Translations under genes and position numbers: made by a program
Notes under the pieces: model-generated
What the model saw: only the letters and a program-made list of their open reading frames with translations
The model's database searches: none
What the model was told of the DNA's origin: nothing
Source: Pseudomonadota bacterium
GTDB taxonomy: Bacteria > Pseudomonadota > Gammaproteobacteria > Burkholderiales > Burkholderiaceae_C
Direction of reading: 5' to 3'
Assembly: GCA_020161775.1 (NCBI GenBank)
Contig: JAIUOW010000016.1
Location: 62,001-126,000, forward strand
DNA length: 64,000 nucleotides
Part shown: positions 23,869 to 32,459 of the stretch, one piece after another
Layout of the letters: every line of letters begins with the position of its first letter
Numbering within the stretch: position 1 is the stretch's first letter

Positions 23869-26800
23869 TCAGGCCGCCTTGCGCATCTCGACCGGTTCGT
23901 ACACATCCTGATAGTTCGCCGCAGTCACGTGGTACTGCAGCTCAGGCGGGACCGCATTGCCGATCATCTTCACCTGCTTTGTCTTGGTGAATACGCGGCC
24001 GTCGTGCCCGCGCTCGATGATGTAGTTGTCCGGCAGGCTGGTAGCGCGGGCCAGCTCACGTGGCGTGAGCATGCGCAAGCAGATGTCCACGATGACGTAA
24101 GGGCTCCCGTGGATCCAGACCGTCACCAGGGCCAGCCGGTCCTTTGTGGTGATCGTGTTCGCCGGCGCGCGGAGGTCAGACCACTGGCCGCCCTCGCTGT
24201 AGTACTCCATCAGGAACGCTGCGCAGCGCAGCGCGCCCTCCTCGTCTTCCTTGGACAGACTGACCTCGATCAACCCGAGCCGGTTGTTCGTGTCGATGGT
24301 CGCCGCCGGATCGCGCACGTCGCGCGCGCGGTTCGCATCATCGGAGTGATAGGCGGTCAGGTAGGCTGTAGTCAGAGCCTGATGCCCCCCTGTGGCGACC
24401 GTGGGCGCAGCATCGCGCAGATCGGTCGGGGCGTGTCCGGTGGTGTTCGTGACCAAGGTGGCCACCGCCACGCCGTGGTGCTCGCCGCCCGCGCTCACGA
24501 CCTGCAGCGGGGCCTTCGGATCACGGGCATCGCAATTGTTTCGCAGGTGAACCATGGTGGCGGTGGTCAAGCGCTGCTGGCTGCCCGTGGTGGTGATCAC
24601 GGAGACCGGATCCGTCGCCGCGTGCGCAGGCGTAGTGTTGAATCCCCCGTTCGCCTGCTCGACGAATGCCGTGACCAACGCGTGCTTTTGCGTACCCACC
24701 GTCACGCCCAGCGGCTGCCGCACATCCGCCACTCGCGGGGCCTGCCCCTCGCGCTCTCCATAGCCGGTAGGCACCAGGGTGGCGATCACCGGGGCCAGCT
24801 TCACCCCCGTGCTCGGGCGCTGCGGCGTGCCGCCCGCCGTGATGACCGGCGCAGGCTGCTCTACGCTGCTCCCAGGGCCCTCCCCTTGCAGCTTCGCAAG
24901 GAACGCCGTCGCAACGGCCTGGCCGCCGCTGCCATTGGCTGTCACAGCACCCACCGGCGCCCGGACATCCTTTGCGCCGTCGCCCCAGCGCTTCACGCCG
25001 TCCGCCTTGCCGTCACCGTGGCCGGCCTGGACCATTGTGGCGGTGGCCAGCATCAGCTCACCACGGTGCGCACACGTCACCGTGGGAAGGGGGTCAATGG
25101 GACCGTGCATCCGATCCGCGCCCTGATGAGTCGCTGGCACGACCACCGGGGACGCGACCATCAGCTCACCGCCCTTTGCCGTCGTGATGACGGGCATCGG
25201 GTTGTGGATACTCAGCGCCCGGTCGCCCGCCTTGGTGTGGGTCACGGGCACGATGAACGGGTCAGCGGTCTTGAGCACGAACTTGTCCAGCCCGCGTGCC
25301 ACGCGGCGCAGGGTGGCGGGAGCGAGGGGCTTGGACCGCGCGCCGGGCTCGCCAGTGACAAAGATGCTGCGCCCCTTGAGGTTCCAGTCAATGCACTCGT
25401 GTGCGCCGCGCCAGCGCTTCTCTGTCTTGGCTTTGGGCTTCTCGACCATAACCGGCTTCGGCCAGACGATGGGGCGGCCATCACAACGCCCGATCATGAA
25501 CAGCCGGTTGCGCCGCTGCGGGACATTGAAGTCGGCCGCGCAGAGCACCTTGTCCTCTACGTCGTAGCCCATCTCGCGCAGGATCCGCAGGAACCGGCGC
25601 CAGGTCTTGCCCTGGCGCTTCGGGTCGGGGATCAGGAACTGCTGGTCCACCGGCACGCGCTCGCCCGGCGCGGCCACCACCTCAACCGTTTTGGTCGTGA
25701 CCTTGCCGGACTTCGATATGGTCTGCTGCTCCACCATCTTGATGACACGGCGGGTAGCCTTGTCACGCTTGGCGATCAGCGGGCCCCATTTCCGGATCTC
25801 CTTGACGTTCTCCAGCGTGATGACCTCGGGGCGCACAGTGCCCGCCCATTTGATCGTCACCCAGGGCAGCGACCGAATCGCCTTGTCACGCGGCTGGCCG
25901 CCCTTGGCCTGGGAAAAGTGGGTGCAGTTATGAACAATCAATCCCTCAACGATGTAGCTCTCGTCTTCCTCGACGCTGATGTTGAACACCTCGGCGGTTT
26001 CACCCAGATCTACTTGCTCCCGGATCGGCGACCACTCGCGGCCCTCTTCCCGAAAGGTTTGAGCGTGCCCGGCGCACACTTCATCGCGCCACTTCACCGT
26101 GTATATCTCCCGTGCATTCACTACACGGCCCTGGATGTTGTTCCGGTTCGCAGACCTGTAAACCGTCGGCGACTTACCGAGGGCGCTGGCCAGTGCCTTC
26201 ATGCCGAACGCCAGCGCGGGAGACACTGTTTGGCACTCGTGCAGGTCACCGTTCGTCCATCCGTCGGCCGACATATAGCCATTCAGAAACGCCGCTTGCA
26301 GTTCCGTGCTCATTCCCAACACCCAGGCGGGAACTCGTTTTGCTTCTGCCCTGTGCCCAAACTCGCCGCGCAACCACTCGACAAGCCCCCTATGGCTCGT
26401 CGCGAATTGGTATGCCGTGCCCGTCGGCCGCTCGGTCCACGCCAGCTCATTGAACTCGCACCGCTCGCCCGCGCGCGGCCATTGCGCAAGCACAGAACGC
26501 AGCGACTCGACCTCGTGCCGGCCGCAAGTTATAACCAACTCGGCCCGGTCGGAGCTGAGGCGGGACCAGCCATCCCCGGCATATCGCCCGGCCAGCCAAA
26601 GCAGTTGAGGTGTGATCTCCATGCCGCGCCCGGAGACCGCCGGAACCTCGGCTTGAGGATAGGCCGTTGGCGTTGCCCAGTACCAGCCCTTATCCAGTTC
26701 GCCGGCCTTCACCCAGTCTTCCGGCTCAAGGGTCCGTTGGTAGCCACGCGGCTCGGTCTGCCAAGCGTCACGTCGCCTCCGCGCCAGGAACGGATGCTCC

Positions 26801-27243
26801 TGGCTGACGACAACACCCGGGTGCCCGTGCCCCCGGATGGACAGTACAGGCTTCACAGCGGTCATGGTGCTTGTGACGCGTCGCCACCTGTTCAGATGGG
26901 TGATGACCTCATCGCCTACTTTGATTTCTTCAATGGGTGTGTAGCCCCGGCGAGTCAGCACGAGCGTGCCAGCCGGGAAGCAGTCTGGGCTGACGTGGAA
27001 ATACCCCACCGGCCGCGCGCCGCACATCTCGCGCGGGTTCAACACGCGCACGTCCTCGATGTAGTGCTGAGTCTGCGGGTGGTTCGCCCGGTGGCAGGAC
27101 ATCGCGTCATCGTTGTGGTTCGCCGCAATGTCAACATGGCGGCCAATGGCCTTCTCGATGCCGGTGCAGCTCCCGCCGGCGCCGGCGAACAGCACGACAA
27201 CCAGCTTGGAGGCAAGGTTCAGGATGAACTGGGGGTGTTGCAT
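23869..27243 (-). CDS. DNA cytosine-5 methyltransferase interrupted by an intein, with repeat-rich C-terminal half
   Basis: The 1124-residue precursor is a C5-methyltransferase. Motif I is VVVLFAGAGGSCTG (15-28), motif IV is split (SPD at 85-87, CTHFSQAKGG from 440), motif VI is ENVKEI (478-483), motif VIII is QRRNRLFMIG (576-585), and motifs IX-X end in KMIGNAVPPEL (1092-1102). Residues 88-439 are an intein that splits the enzyme at its catalytic Cys. After splicing the enzyme would be 772 residues, far longer than the usual 350-450, because residues ~663-1045 hold about ten divergent copies of a 30-45-residue unit. It likely modifies phage DNA against restriction. Its start lies 11 bases after the DUF1643 gene. 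Confidence 0.88.
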   Translation of the reverse strand: MQHPQFILNLASKLVVVLFAGAGGSCTGIEKAIGRHVDIAANHNDDAMSCHRANHPQTQHYIEDVRVLNPREMCGARPVGYFHVSPDCFPAGTLVLTRRGYTPIEEIKVGDEVITHLNRWRRVTSTMTAVKPVLSIRGHGHPGVVVSQEHPFLARRRRDAWQTEPRGYQRTLEPEDWVKAGELDKGWYWATPTAYPQAEVPAVSGRGMEITPQLLWLAGRYAGDGWSRLSSDRAELVITCGRHEVESLRSVLAQWPRAGERCEFNELAWTERPTGTAYQFATSHRGLVEWLRGEFGHRAEAKRVPAWVLGMSTELQAAFLNGYMSADGWTNGDLHECQTVSPALAFGMKALASALGKSPTVYRSANRNNIQGRVVNAREIYTVKWRDEVCAGHAQTFREEGREWSPIREQVDLGETAEVFNISVEEDESYIVEGLIVHNCTHFSQAKGGQPRDKAIRSLPWVTIKWAGTVRPEVITLENVKEIRKWGPLIAKRDKATRRVIKMVEQQTISKSGKVTTKTVEVVAAPGERVPVDQQFLIPDPKRQGKTWRRFLRILREMGYDVEDKVLCAADFNVPQRRNRLFMIGRCDGRPIVWPKPVMVEKPKAKTEKRWRGAHECIDWNLKGRSIFVTGEPGARSKPLAPATLRRVARGLDKFVLKTADPFIVPVTHTKAGDRALSIHNPMPVITTAKGGELMVASPVVVPATHQGADRMHGPIDPLPTVTCAHRGELMLATATMVQAGHGDGKADGVKRWGDGAKDVRAPVGAVTANGSGGQAVATAFLAKLQGEGPGSSVEQPAPVITAGGTPQRPSTGVKLAPVIATLVPTGYGEREGQAPRVADVRQPLGVTVGTQKHALVTAFVEQANGGFNTTPAHAATDPVSVITTTGSQQRLTTATMVHLRNNCDARDPKAPLQVVSAGGEHHGVAVATLVTNTTGHAPTDLRDAAPTVATGGHQALTTAYLTAYHSDDANRARDVRDPAATIDTNNRLGLIEVSLSKEDEEGALRCAAFLMEYYSEGGQWSDLRAPANTITTKDRLALVTVWIHGSPYVIVDICLRMLTPRELARATSLPDNYIIERGHDGRVFTKTKQVKMIGNAVPPELQYHVTAANYQDVYEPVEMRKAA
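24109..25257 (-). repeat. Tandem protein repeats in the methyltransferase
   Basis: Residues ~663-1045 of the precursor contain about ten degenerate units of the form (hydrophobic)-h-x-DR-x-(D/N)P-x-P-V-T-T-x-x-x-G-x-L-h-h-A. Clear examples are DPLPTVTCAHRGELMLATA and DAAPTVATGGHQALTTA. They lie where the target-recognition domain sits in ordinary C5 enzymes. Confidence 0.75.
25927..26982 (-). mobile_element. Intein with LAGLIDADG homing endonuclease
   Basis: The 352-residue intein begins with Cys88 in CFPAGTLVLTRRGYTPIEEI (block A), has VVVSQEHPFL (block B), ends with ETAEVFNISVEEDESYIVEG (block F) and LIVHN followed by extein Cys440 (block G). LAGRYAGDGW (217-226) and LNGYMSADGW (320-329) are the two LAGLIDADG motifs, so the homing endonuclease looks intact. 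It is inserted exactly before the catalytic Cys of the host methyltransferase. Confidence 0.92.
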
Positions 27244-27254
27244 GAATCTGGTGT

Positions 27255-27749
27255 TCAGTTGGATAGAGGGATGGGGGTGCAGGTGTAGGGCAACATGAGC
27301 GGGTGCTCCGGTGTGCCGTCGGGCAGAAGTCGCAACGCGTGCAGTGGCACGTTCGACTGGCGCAACCGGATGCGCACAACCTCGGGCCGCTGGAGGCCGC
27401 GCGCGTTCGCGCCCCAGGCGCAGATCACCGGACCACCTGTCCGCAAAGCGTTCAGCGCGGCGCGGATGATGAAATCGTCATCGCCCACGGTCTGGCCGGG
27501 ATAGCCAGCCTTCTTTAGGTCGGCGGGCTTGGTGGCGCGGTAGGAAAAGAGGTTGACCACCTCAAAGCCGCCCCACCCCAGCCGGCGGCCGAAGCCGATC
27601 AGCTTGCGAATCGTCGGATCGTCTTTCTCGGCGTCAGCGGTGCTCGGATTGAGCATCACAACGCAGGCTGTGGGCAGCTTGGAATCCCATTGGCGGAGCA
27701 GCGTGTGGCGATAGGTTCCACAGGGCGACAGCAGTGCGGTCCGGTTCAT
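27255..27749 (-). CDS. DUF1643 family protein
   Basis: The 164-residue protein matches the DUF1643 family: ACVVMLNPSTADAEKDDPTIRK, then GWGGFEVVNLFSYRATKP and PVICAWGANA. The family is common in phages and mobile elements and its biochemical role is unknown. It lies between the methyltransferase and a short gene, overlapping the latter by four bases, in a block of DNA-modifying genes. Confidence 0.85.
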   Translation of the reverse strand: MNRTALLSPCGTYRHTLLRQWDSKLPTACVVMLNPSTADAEKDDPTIRKLIGFGRRLGWGGFEVVNLFSYRATKPADLKKAGYPGQTVGDDDFIIRAALNALRTGGPVICAWGANARGLQRPEVVRIRLRQSNVPLHALRLLPDGTPEHPLMLPYTCTPIPLSN

Positions 27750-28021
27750 AGCAGCAGCTCCGACCGGTGCAGCTTGACGGCATCGTCTTTCAGGTTGACG
27801 GTGACGGGACCATTACGCCCATCACCGGTCATGGTGCCGTGCAGAGCTTTCCTCTCAGCCGCATTCAAGTTGCGCCATTTCGCTATGTCGAAGTCGCCGA
27901 ACAGCAGTCCACGCGGCTCCCTCCCTTGCGAGCGACCGAATGAAATGCCGTGCCTCTCGCACCACGCCTCGGCGGCGGAGTTGGCTTGGAACGTCCCCAC
28001 CTCATTGAAGACCTTGATCAT
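27746..28021 (-). CDS. Small phage protein, unknown
   Basis: A 91-residue protein (MIKVFNEVGTFQANSAAEAW ... FDIAKWRNLNAAERKALHG). The ATG at 28021 is used because it overlaps the upstream stop. No family is recognised. Confidence 0.65.
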   Translation of the reverse strand: MIKVFNEVGTFQANSAAEAWCERHGISFGRSQGREPRGLLFGDFDIAKWRNLNAAERKALHGTMTGDGRNGPVTVNLKDDAVKLHRSELLL

Positions 28022-28623
28022 GACCGTCCCTCGATGCGCCCCGTGGGCGAGTGAATAACGCCGAGCGCACACGCGCGCCAGAGCAAGGTGTCTACCGTGG
28101 CGACGCGCCAGGTGGTGGCGACTGCGAGCCGTTCGCAAAGGGCTTGCACAGTGCAGCCCTCGCGATCAGCCAGGCGCTGAAGGTGGACATCGGGCTTTGC
28201 CACGTCGGCGCCAAAGTTTTTTGCCAGGTGGTACTTGGTGATGCCGCCGATCCAAGGCAGCGACTCGCAGAAGTCCAGAAGCCGCAGACCTACTGCCGGG
28301 TCGTCATGCGTGAGAACGATAGCCATGAGCTGCGCATACAGCGCCTCGCGCTCACGCCAGATGCGCTCAATGGCGCCGGCCTTGCCCACGTGCTTGAAGA
28401 CATCAAGTACTGGAGTTCCAGAGTCCAGCGCGTCCTGCACGCGGTCGTAGATTCGCGCCGCCACGGTGTTTTTCATTCCGCTGTTGCAGATCACAAAGAT
28501 GGCTTCGGAGGCAAATTCGTCCGCGTCCATGGGATGGGTGAGTGACTCAGCCCATGCAATGTCTTCCTCTCCTTGTTCGCCCAGCAGGTGCACCACGTGC
28601 AGGAAGTCATCAGTGGTGATCAT
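28018..28623 (-). CDS. HhH-GPD superfamily DNA glycosylase-like protein
   Basis: The 201-residue protein has the glycosylase signature: the helix-hairpin-helix LPWIGGITKYHLAKN with Lys130 in the position of the OGG1 catalytic lysine, and KPDVHLQRLA with Asp145 as the conserved aspartate. This pattern suits a bifunctional glycosylase/AP lyase. The ATG at 28623 follows a GGAG. Its substrate is unknown. A base-removing enzyme among three methyltransferase genes could repair or select modified bases (inference). Confidence 0.75.
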   Translation of the reverse strand: MITTDDFLHVVHLLGEQGEEDIAWAESLTHPMDADEFASEAIFVICNSGMKNTVAARIYDRVQDALDSGTPVLDVFKHVGKAGAIERIWREREALYAQLMAIVLTHDDPAVGLRLLDFCESLPWIGGITKYHLAKNFGADVAKPDVHLQRLADREGCTVQALCERLAVATTWRVATVDTLLWRACALGVIHSPTGRIEGRS

Positions 28624-28931
28624 TGGGAGGGCTCCGTCCACAGCGGGGCCTTCACGGTCTGCACCACGTCACCGCCCTGAGTCACCGCCCACGGAAGCTC
28701 CTGCAGCTCTGCCATTGCTGAACACGAGAACAATGCGAATTTGCGACTGGGGAACTCCCTGAGCAGGCGCTCGACTTCGGCCCGGGCCTGCTCGATAGTT
28801 CCCTGCTGAAGCACCGTCGGCCGGCGGAAGTCCGGGATCCGCACCGGGTTGCCGGATTCGGGGGGAATCGGCTTGTTGTGGATGATGCTCGGCCAGGCCG
28901 TCCGGCTCGTCACGTCGAGGATCAGGAACAT
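28620..28931 (-). CDS. Phage protein, unknown
   Basis: A 103-residue protein (TIEQARAEVERLLREFPSRK then FALFSCSAMAELQEL). Overlaps both neighbours by four to ten bases. No family is recognised. Confidence 0.65.
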   Translation of the reverse strand: MFLILDVTSRTAWPSIIHNKPIPPESGNPVRIPDFRRPTVLQQGTIEQARAEVERLLREFPSRKFALFSCSAMAELQELPWAVTQGGDVVQTVKAPLWTEPSQ

Positions 28932-29242
28932 GACGCCCTCTTCACAGCCACAGTGGGCCCCTCTTCATGCCATTTACGGGACACGACAGGCAGTGCCACG
29001 AAGGCGGCGCTTGGCGATGCCGGCGCTGGCCGCGCCAGACGGTATTTCCCCAGCGTGTTTCGCTCCAGGTAGCCTTTGGCCTCCAGGATCTTGGTGAAGG
29101 TCAGCGCGGCGTTGTCGCTCTTCCAGCCGAATCGCTTGGCAATGCAGGCGTGCGTCGGCAATTGGTCGTTGTCGGCCAGGAACGAGCGCATGAAGTCCAG
29201 CACCTGCTGCTGGCGCATGGTCAGGGGGGCGTTGAGCTTCAT
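28922..29242 (-). CDS. LexA-type winged-helix DNA-binding protein
   Basis: The 106-residue protein has a LexA-like DNA-binding domain: LTMRQQQVLDFMRSFLADN, THACIAKRFGWKSDNAALTF (recognition helix) and LEAKGYLERNTLGKYRLA (wing). It lacks the S24 peptidase part, so it cannot self-cleave. It may regulate the early operon or the neighbouring methyltransferase gene, which it overlaps by four bases. Confidence 0.75.
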   Translation of the reverse strand: MKLNAPLTMRQQQVLDFMRSFLADNDQLPTHACIAKRFGWKSDNAALTFTKILEAKGYLERNTLGKYRLARPAPASPSAAFVALPVVSRKWHEEGPTVAVKRASCS

Positions 29243-30729
29243 ACGGCCTCCTCGAACAGACCAGCCTGGGCGGCGCGCGCAGCGGCCTCACGCAGTTCCT
29301 GCTCCCGGCGCTGCCGCTCCCTGATCACCTCGCCCTCGGCCCACTCGCACCGCGCCCGCGCGATGTCGAGATAGCCCAAGGGATTGCCCTCACCGTCATC
29401 GTCGATGTCGATGCCGATGAAGTTGAACCCCTCCAGGATGGCGGATGCGCCGAAGCTTCCGGACCCCACGTAGATGTCCAGCGTGGTCCCGCCGGGGGGC
29501 GTGATCATGCGCTGCAACCAGCGGCCAACAGCGATGGGCTTGACTGTGGGGTGAATGTTGCGGCGTTGCTGCACCCGGTTGAACCCACCCTTGCCGTGGG
29601 AATCGGTCTTGCCAGCAGCAGCAGCAGCAGCAGCAGCAGCACAGCCTCGGCCGACAAGCTGCACGGACAGTCCATCAAGCCCGGCCTCGCGCTCTGCCGT
29701 GCTCGCCTTAGCGCAGTAGAAGAACCGGGCGGCACTGCCAGCGTCAGCATGGAACGCACCAGGCACCCGGGCGTACTCGCCGGTGATCAGGCCCACGCTG
29801 GCCGCGCTAGGCTCGGTGCCTCTCACCGGTGTTACAGCGCCGGCCTCGGTCGGGAAGTGCGCCAGTACCCCGTCGCTGCCGTCGTGCAGCAGGTTGGCAG
29901 GCCAGCGGCCCTCGGCGCGCACCACCTGCGGCGCGTCGGCTCCGGTGGAGTTCATCCCCCAGCCGTCGCTCCCGTCCCGCGCGCTGCGATTCATTGTTCG
30001 AAGCTGGGCTGCGTCAGCGATAGGATCGACCGGGATGCGGCAGGCGTCGATGTTCAGGCCGCCGGTGCCGTGCTTGAGCACATTGGCCGCCACGGTGCCG
30101 GGGAACGGCTTGCGCGCCAGGACGATCGGCTCCCAGGCGGGTTTGACGGCGGTGCCCCAACCGTCCCAGGTCGCAGCCTCTGCCGTGGCTGGCGCCGTCA
30201 CATCAGCCACTCCATTCGCGGTGAGACCTTTGCCGTACACCTGATTCTTGTCGCCCAGGTTTTGTCGCTCGCGTCCATCGAGATAGCGGTCGCGCTGGCC
30301 GACGACCTCACGCTCAGCGCCAGCCGCCTTATCAATCGCCTTTCCGATGTCCAGCGACTTCGGCATGCCCGAGCCGTACACCCAGGCGAACTGGTCCCGA
30401 ATCTCAAACCCGGCCAGCCGCATCGCCAACACAGCCATGTCGTAGGTCCGCGTGCCCGAGAACGCGAACACGTGGCCGCCGGGCTTGAGCACGCGGAACA
30501 CCTCGCGCCAGACCGCCGGGCCCGGGACGAAGCTGTCCCAGCCCTTGCCCATGAAGCCGCTGGCCTTGTGGTCATAGTCGTCCCCAGCCAGCCAGTGGCG
30601 CAGCACCTCGGCCATGTCGGGCTCGCGACTCAATCCATAGGGTCCGTCCGTGACCACGCTGTCAACGCTGTTCGGCGTCATCCTGCGAAGCACCTCAATG
30701 TTCGTCCCCTTGTGCAACTCGAAGGTCAT
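29239..30729 (-). CDS. Site-specific DNA methyltransferase (N6-adenine/N4-cytosine)
   Basis: The 496-residue enzyme has motif IV as TDGPYGL (DGPY, a variant of DPPY seen in phage enzymes) near residue 27 and motif I as DIYVGSGSFGASAI near the C-terminus, giving the IV-before-I order of the beta class. HPTVKPI is the conserved motif before it. Residues ~363-371 are a poly-Ala run encoded by (AGC)9. Likely role: modifying phage DNA against host restriction. Confidence 0.88.
   Translation of the reverse strand: MTFELHKGTNIEVLRRMTPNSVDSVVTDGPYGLSREPDMAEVLRHWLAGDDYDHKASGFMGKGWDSFVPGPAVWREVFRVLKPGGHVFAFSGTRTYDMAVLAMRLAGFEIRDQFAWVYGSGMPKSLDIGKAIDKAAGAEREVVGQRDRYLDGRERQNLGDKNQVYGKGLTANGVADVTAPATAEAATWDGWGTAVKPAWEPIVLARKPFPGTVAANVLKHGTGGLNIDACRIPVDPIADAAQLRTMNRSARDGSDGWGMNSTGADAPQVVRAEGRWPANLLHDGSDGVLAHFPTEAGAVTPVRGTEPSAASVGLITGEYARVPGAFHADAGSAARFFYCAKASTAEREAGLDGLSVQLVGRGCAAAAAAAAAGKTDSHGKGGFNRVQQRRNIHPTVKPIAVGRWLQRMITPPGGTTLDIYVGSGSFGASAILEGFNFIGIDIDDDGEGNPLGYLDIARARCEWAEGEVIRERQRREQELREAAARAAQAGLFEEAV
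29614..29640. repeat. (AGC)9 trinucleotide microsatellite
   Basis: Nine perfect AGC units inside the methyltransferase gene, read as poly-alanine on the minus strand. Length changes would add or remove Ala without a frameshift. Confidence 0.95.
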
Positions 30730-31439
30730 TGCGTGCGCGCCTCCGCCAAAGGGGAGCCAAAATCAAACAGCGGGTGGGTCACGCCAGCCTTGTTCTCCGC
30801 AAGCCGCGTCTTGAACTCCATCAGTCGCTCGTGCCGGCTCAACATCTCTGACGCGTCCGCGCACGCCCGGGCCGTGTCATCGGCCGCATGAACCAGCTTT
30901 GCGCCGTTCTTCAGCTTGTCGGTGAAAACCTTGCCGTTGATCTGCTGGGTACGCTGCACCTCGTCGGCCAGCGTCTGGGCCACGGCCAGCAGGCGCTGCG
31001 CCGTCCTGATCGACGGCACGCCATGGGCCAGGTACTGCATCAGCATGGCGATCTGCTGGTTGGTGGTCTGGGTGATCAGGTCCTGAACGTGGCGCATGGC
31101 CGCGTTGCGTTCGGCCGCCTTCGGGTCGCGCTCAGGCTCATCACTCAGACCGAACAGGAAATCCATCGACACGCCATAGGCCACGCTGGCGCGGATCAGG
31201 ATCTCGTGCGGCGGCAGGCGCTTGCCCTGCTCCGCGAGCGAGAGCTGGGTGCTGTTGCGATAGCCCAGTTTGGTCGCGGCCTCGGTCTGATCCCAGCCAT
31301 TGATGTTGCGCGCCTCAACCAGGCGCCGGCCGATTTCCTTGCGCAGCACCGCATTGCCTTCAGCGCGCGTCGCCGGCGGGGGCAGGCCTACCGGCTTGCG
31401 CCGCTGCTTTTTGGTGGTTGGCAACAGTCCTTCAAACAT
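30726..31439 (-). CDS. XRE-family DNA-binding regulator
   Basis: The 237-residue protein has an N-terminal Cro/CI-type helix-turn-helix (LRKEIGRRLVEARNINGWDQ, then TEAATKLGYRNSTQLSLAEQ, residues ~24-70) and a long helical C-terminal domain (residues 100-230) that may dimerise. AGAGGAAC precedes the ATG at 31439. It lies in mid-operon, so it is more likely a secondary early regulator than the immunity repressor. Confidence 0.75.
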   Translation of the reverse strand: MFEGLLPTTKKQRRKPVGLPPPATRAEGNAVLRKEIGRRLVEARNINGWDQTEAATKLGYRNSTQLSLAEQGKRLPPHEILIRASVAYGVSMDFLFGLSDEPERDPKAAERNAAMRHVQDLITQTTNQQIAMLMQYLAHGVPSIRTAQRLLAVAQTLADEVQRTQQINGKVFTDKLKNGAKLVHAADDTARACADASEMLSRHERLMEFKTRLAENKAGVTHPLFDFGSPLAEARTQ

Positions 31440-31986
31440 GGCTGTTCCTCTGGTGTTCTTCCCAACGCTCCAGCGCCCAGCGGGCGGCCTTTGCGTCGCG
31501 GGATGTGGGTTTTTCTGTGGCGATCTGGCGCCAGGCCAGGATCTGAAGCGCGTAGCCGCGCGTGAACACGTCGGCCTTCTGCTCGGCCGTCGCATGTTTG
31601 TAGGCGTCGGTGTAGTGGTTGCAGGAGGAGCAGCCCCATACCGTCCAGAAATCGGACACCTTGTAGCCAAGGCCCTTCCCGCGCGCCACGCCCGCGCCAT
31701 GGCATGCCACCGTGGTCATGGAATCACGGTTGCAGATCGGGCTGGCCAGCAGGCAGGGCTTTCCACGGGCGAGGTCCAGCAGGGCGCGGTTCTGGAGCCG
31801 GGGCGACTTGGGCGCCGCGCGCACGACCTGATCCACTGCTCGGCTGATGACGCCACGCCGGGCCTCATCCAGACGGCGGGTCAACAGCAATGCCTGGCGT
31901 GCGTTGCGTTCGTTGGCTCTTACCATCTTCTCCCGTATGCGGGCCGCTTCGCGCTTCGCATTGAACTTCTCGATGTTCACCTTCAT
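31432..31986 (-). CDS. DUF1364 family putative nuclease
   Basis: The 184-residue protein fits the phage DUF1364 family: a basic helical N-terminus, LARGKPCLLASPICNRDSMT with two Cys, VACHGAGVARGKGLGYKVSD with His, and CSSCNHYTDAY as the second metal pair. The family resembles HNH/treble-clef nucleases such as the lambdoid recombination protein class. It overlaps the XRE gene by eight bases. Confidence 0.78.
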   Translation of the reverse strand: MKVNIEKFNAKREAARIREKMVRANERNARQALLLTRRLDEARRGVISRAVDQVVRAAPKSPRLQNRALLDLARGKPCLLASPICNRDSMTTVACHGAGVARGKGLGYKVSDFWTVWGCSSCNHYTDAYKHATAEQKADVFTRGYALQILAWRQIATEKPTSRDAKAARWALERWEEHQRNSHV

Positions 31987-32459
31987 GCGAACCTCAGCAG
32001 CTCGGCCACGGCCGCATCGACTTCATCGGGCGTGAGGTGGTCAGCCTTGCCCAGCATCTGGAGGCCCACATCAATCACGTGGCTGTAGACCTGGGAGAAC
32101 TGGATGTTGTCCATGGCCTTCCAGTTGATCGAGACGGGCTTCAGCTCGAACCCGCCATCCAGGTTGAACACCTGTTTGTAGTAACCAGCCTTGATCGTCA
32201 GGTTTCCCCGAAACGTGTCGAAGTCCTTCGAGATCGGCACACCGTCGACAGCATCGACAACGGGCTCCCACAGGTTGAACAGGAACCGGAACAGGGCCAG
32301 GCCCTTGCGGTGGAACTTGTTTGTGCGGTCCTGCGTCACCTTGACGCGGAACAGGCCGCCGACCTGGGCCAGGTCCAGCATGGACTGCTCCTCTTGGGGG
32401 GTCGCGGGCACCAGCGCTACACCGGACGGATCGAGGCGCATCAGCAGCTCAACAGCCAT
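31983..32459 (-). CDS. DUF1367 family protein
   Basis: The 158-residue protein matches the phage DUF1367 family: RNKFHRKGLALFRFLFNLWE-like TNKFHRKGLALFRFLFNLWE and FRGNLTIKAGYY with KPVSINWKAMD. Family function is unknown, always in phage early regions near ninB-type genes. The ATG at 32459 is chosen as in relatives. Confidence 0.8.
   Translation of the reverse strand: MAVELLMRLDPSGVALVPATPQEEQSMLDLAQVGGLFRVKVTQDRTNKFHRKGLALFRFLFNLWEPVVDAVDGVPISKDFDTFRGNLTIKAGYYKQVFNLDGGFELKPVSINWKAMDNIQFSQVYSHVIDVGLQMLGKADHLTPDEVDAAVAELLRFA

Noticed and set aside
23929..27288. An open frame of over 1100 codons on the plus strand
   Set aside because: It is antisense to the methyltransferase with its intein. 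The minus-strand frame has all enzyme motifs; the plus frame is low-complexity and arises from G+C-rich codon bias.
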